From Planctomycetota bacterium (GTDB lineage Bacteria; Planctomycetota; Phycisphaerae; UBA1845; PWPN01): 5,933 bases of DNA. Both the position numbers and the translations under genes were made by a program. The stretch is taken from contig JACQVT010000792.1 in NCBI GenBank assembly GCA_016209665.1, forward strand, positions 1-5,933, given 5' to 3'. Shown here piece by piece: positions 5,406 through 5,933 of this stretch (position 1 is its first letter; the number at the start of each line of letters is the position of its first letter). The notes under the pieces were generated by a model, which worked only from the letters and a program-made list of their open reading frames with translations, made no database searches and was not told where the DNA came from.

Positions 5406-5933
5406 TCACGACGTTTCCTGCGCCAACTCCCGCTTGGTCAGCACCAGACAGCCCAGGGCTCCGACAATCATGCCCTTGATCAGGATCAGCGACAGGATCG
5501 ACTGGATCACCCACATCAACGGGACGAGCCGACCGTTGGCGACGTTGCCGCCCGCGTCGAACTTCGAGAAATCCGGCACGATCCATATGAACGCCTGGGC
5601 GATGGGTCGCAGGATCGGCCCCAGAAGGCCCAGCGAGTCCCGCGCCCCGGGGTTGTTCATCGGCGTGATCCAGCTCAGGGCGGTGCTCAGGAACCCGGCA
5701 CTGGAGGCGACCAGGAACACCAGAAAGCAGCCCATGCACGCCACCGGAAAGGACAGAAAGCTCGACATCAACAGGCCAAGGGCAGCCAGGAACGCCAGCC
5801 GGCACCAGAGGATGGACATCGCGCGGAACAGGTTCCAGTGGAACGTTCCCACGTCGTACAACAGCTCGAAACTGTCGTCGCCCTCGAACGTGAACGTGTT
5901 CTGGGGTTCGGCGTTGCCGATCATCACGTACAG
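5406..5933 (-). CDS. ABC-2 type transporter permease, C-terminal part (5' end outside window)
   Basis: The frame is open to the right edge and gives 175 residues before TGA at 5408-5406. The GTG and ATG at 5927-5922 have no ribosome binding site before them and the frame continues upstream (LYVMIGN), so this is an internal section of a longer gene. Hydrophobic segments lie at about residues 36-60, 63-85, 103-118 and 137-166 of the visible part. Two features point to ABC-2/NosY-type permeases: ALGLLMSSFLSFPVA (51-65), like the helix ending in the S-x-x-x-S-F-P-V-A pattern, and VPDFSKFDAGGNVANG (119-134), like the PDFxxFDxxxxVxxG loop. The end TKREL also resembles the xRREL tail of many such permeases. 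An ATPase partner would be expected to the right, outside the window. The cargo cannot be told. The gene is followed by the 678-residue membrane protein on the same strand. Confidence 0.78.
   Translation of the reverse strand: MYVMIGNAEPQNTFTFEGDDSFELLYDVGTFHWNLFRAMSILWCRLAFLAALGLLMSSFLSFPVACMGCFLVFLVASSAGFLSTALSWITPMNNPGARDSLGLLGPILRPIAQAFIWIVPDFSKFDAGGNVANGRLVPLMWVIQSILSLILIKGMIVGALGCLVLTKRELAQETS

Noticed and set aside
5332..5805. Minus-strand open frame of 157 codons overlapping the permease
   Set aside because: It is in another frame of the permease and runs through both repeat arrays. The permease frame has membrane helices and ABC-2 motifs; this one has none.

Overview
The window is GC-rich and gene-dense. 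It looks like a chromosomal piece of a planctomycete, most likely of the Phycisphaerae/Sedimentisphaerales type. The grounds are a Tat-exported Gfo/Idh/MocA oxidoreductase of the kind those genomes carry in many copies, a flotillin-like FloA, an ABC-2 permease next to a large one-helix protein, and intergenic repeats that resemble ones I recall from planctomycete genomes. The assignment is from family resemblance, not from a search. I see no RNA gene, insertion sequence, CRISPR array, phage gene or attachment site.

Left part, plus strand (1-1263): the C-terminal end of floA (cut by the left edge), then after 96 bases a gene for a one-helix, proline-rich protein with a good ribosome binding site and a short conserved-looking C-terminal segment. 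The two probably form one transcription unit linked to membrane microdomains.

Right part, minus strand (5933 down to 1273), in transcription order: the C-terminal end of an ABC-2 type permease (cut by the right edge), a 678-residue membrane-anchored protein with a TPR-like N-terminal region, a 447-residue Tat/lipobox Gfo/Idh/MocA oxidoreductase, and an FxsA-family membrane protein. Permease and 678-residue protein probably work together in one export or envelope machine. The oxidoreductase and FxsA show no obvious functional tie to them. The two blocks converge with only 9 bases between stop codons.

The most unusual thing is in the spacers. Two of them carry 7-base tandem repeats (consensus CTATCAG on the plus strand): nine degenerate units just before the fxsA start and three perfect units just before the 678-residue gene start. 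Both lie 5-8 bases from the ATG, replace any Shine-Dalgarno sequence, and share the same flanking words (AAAAGCTATC at the gene side, AGCCGCGGG at or just beyond the far side). A second, different 7-base repeat (TCACTTC) follows the permease stop codon, and a GC-rich hairpin sits between the two repeat types. This looks like a dispersed heptamer-repeat family placed next to gene starts. No defence system or other complete new machine can be supported from the sequence here.
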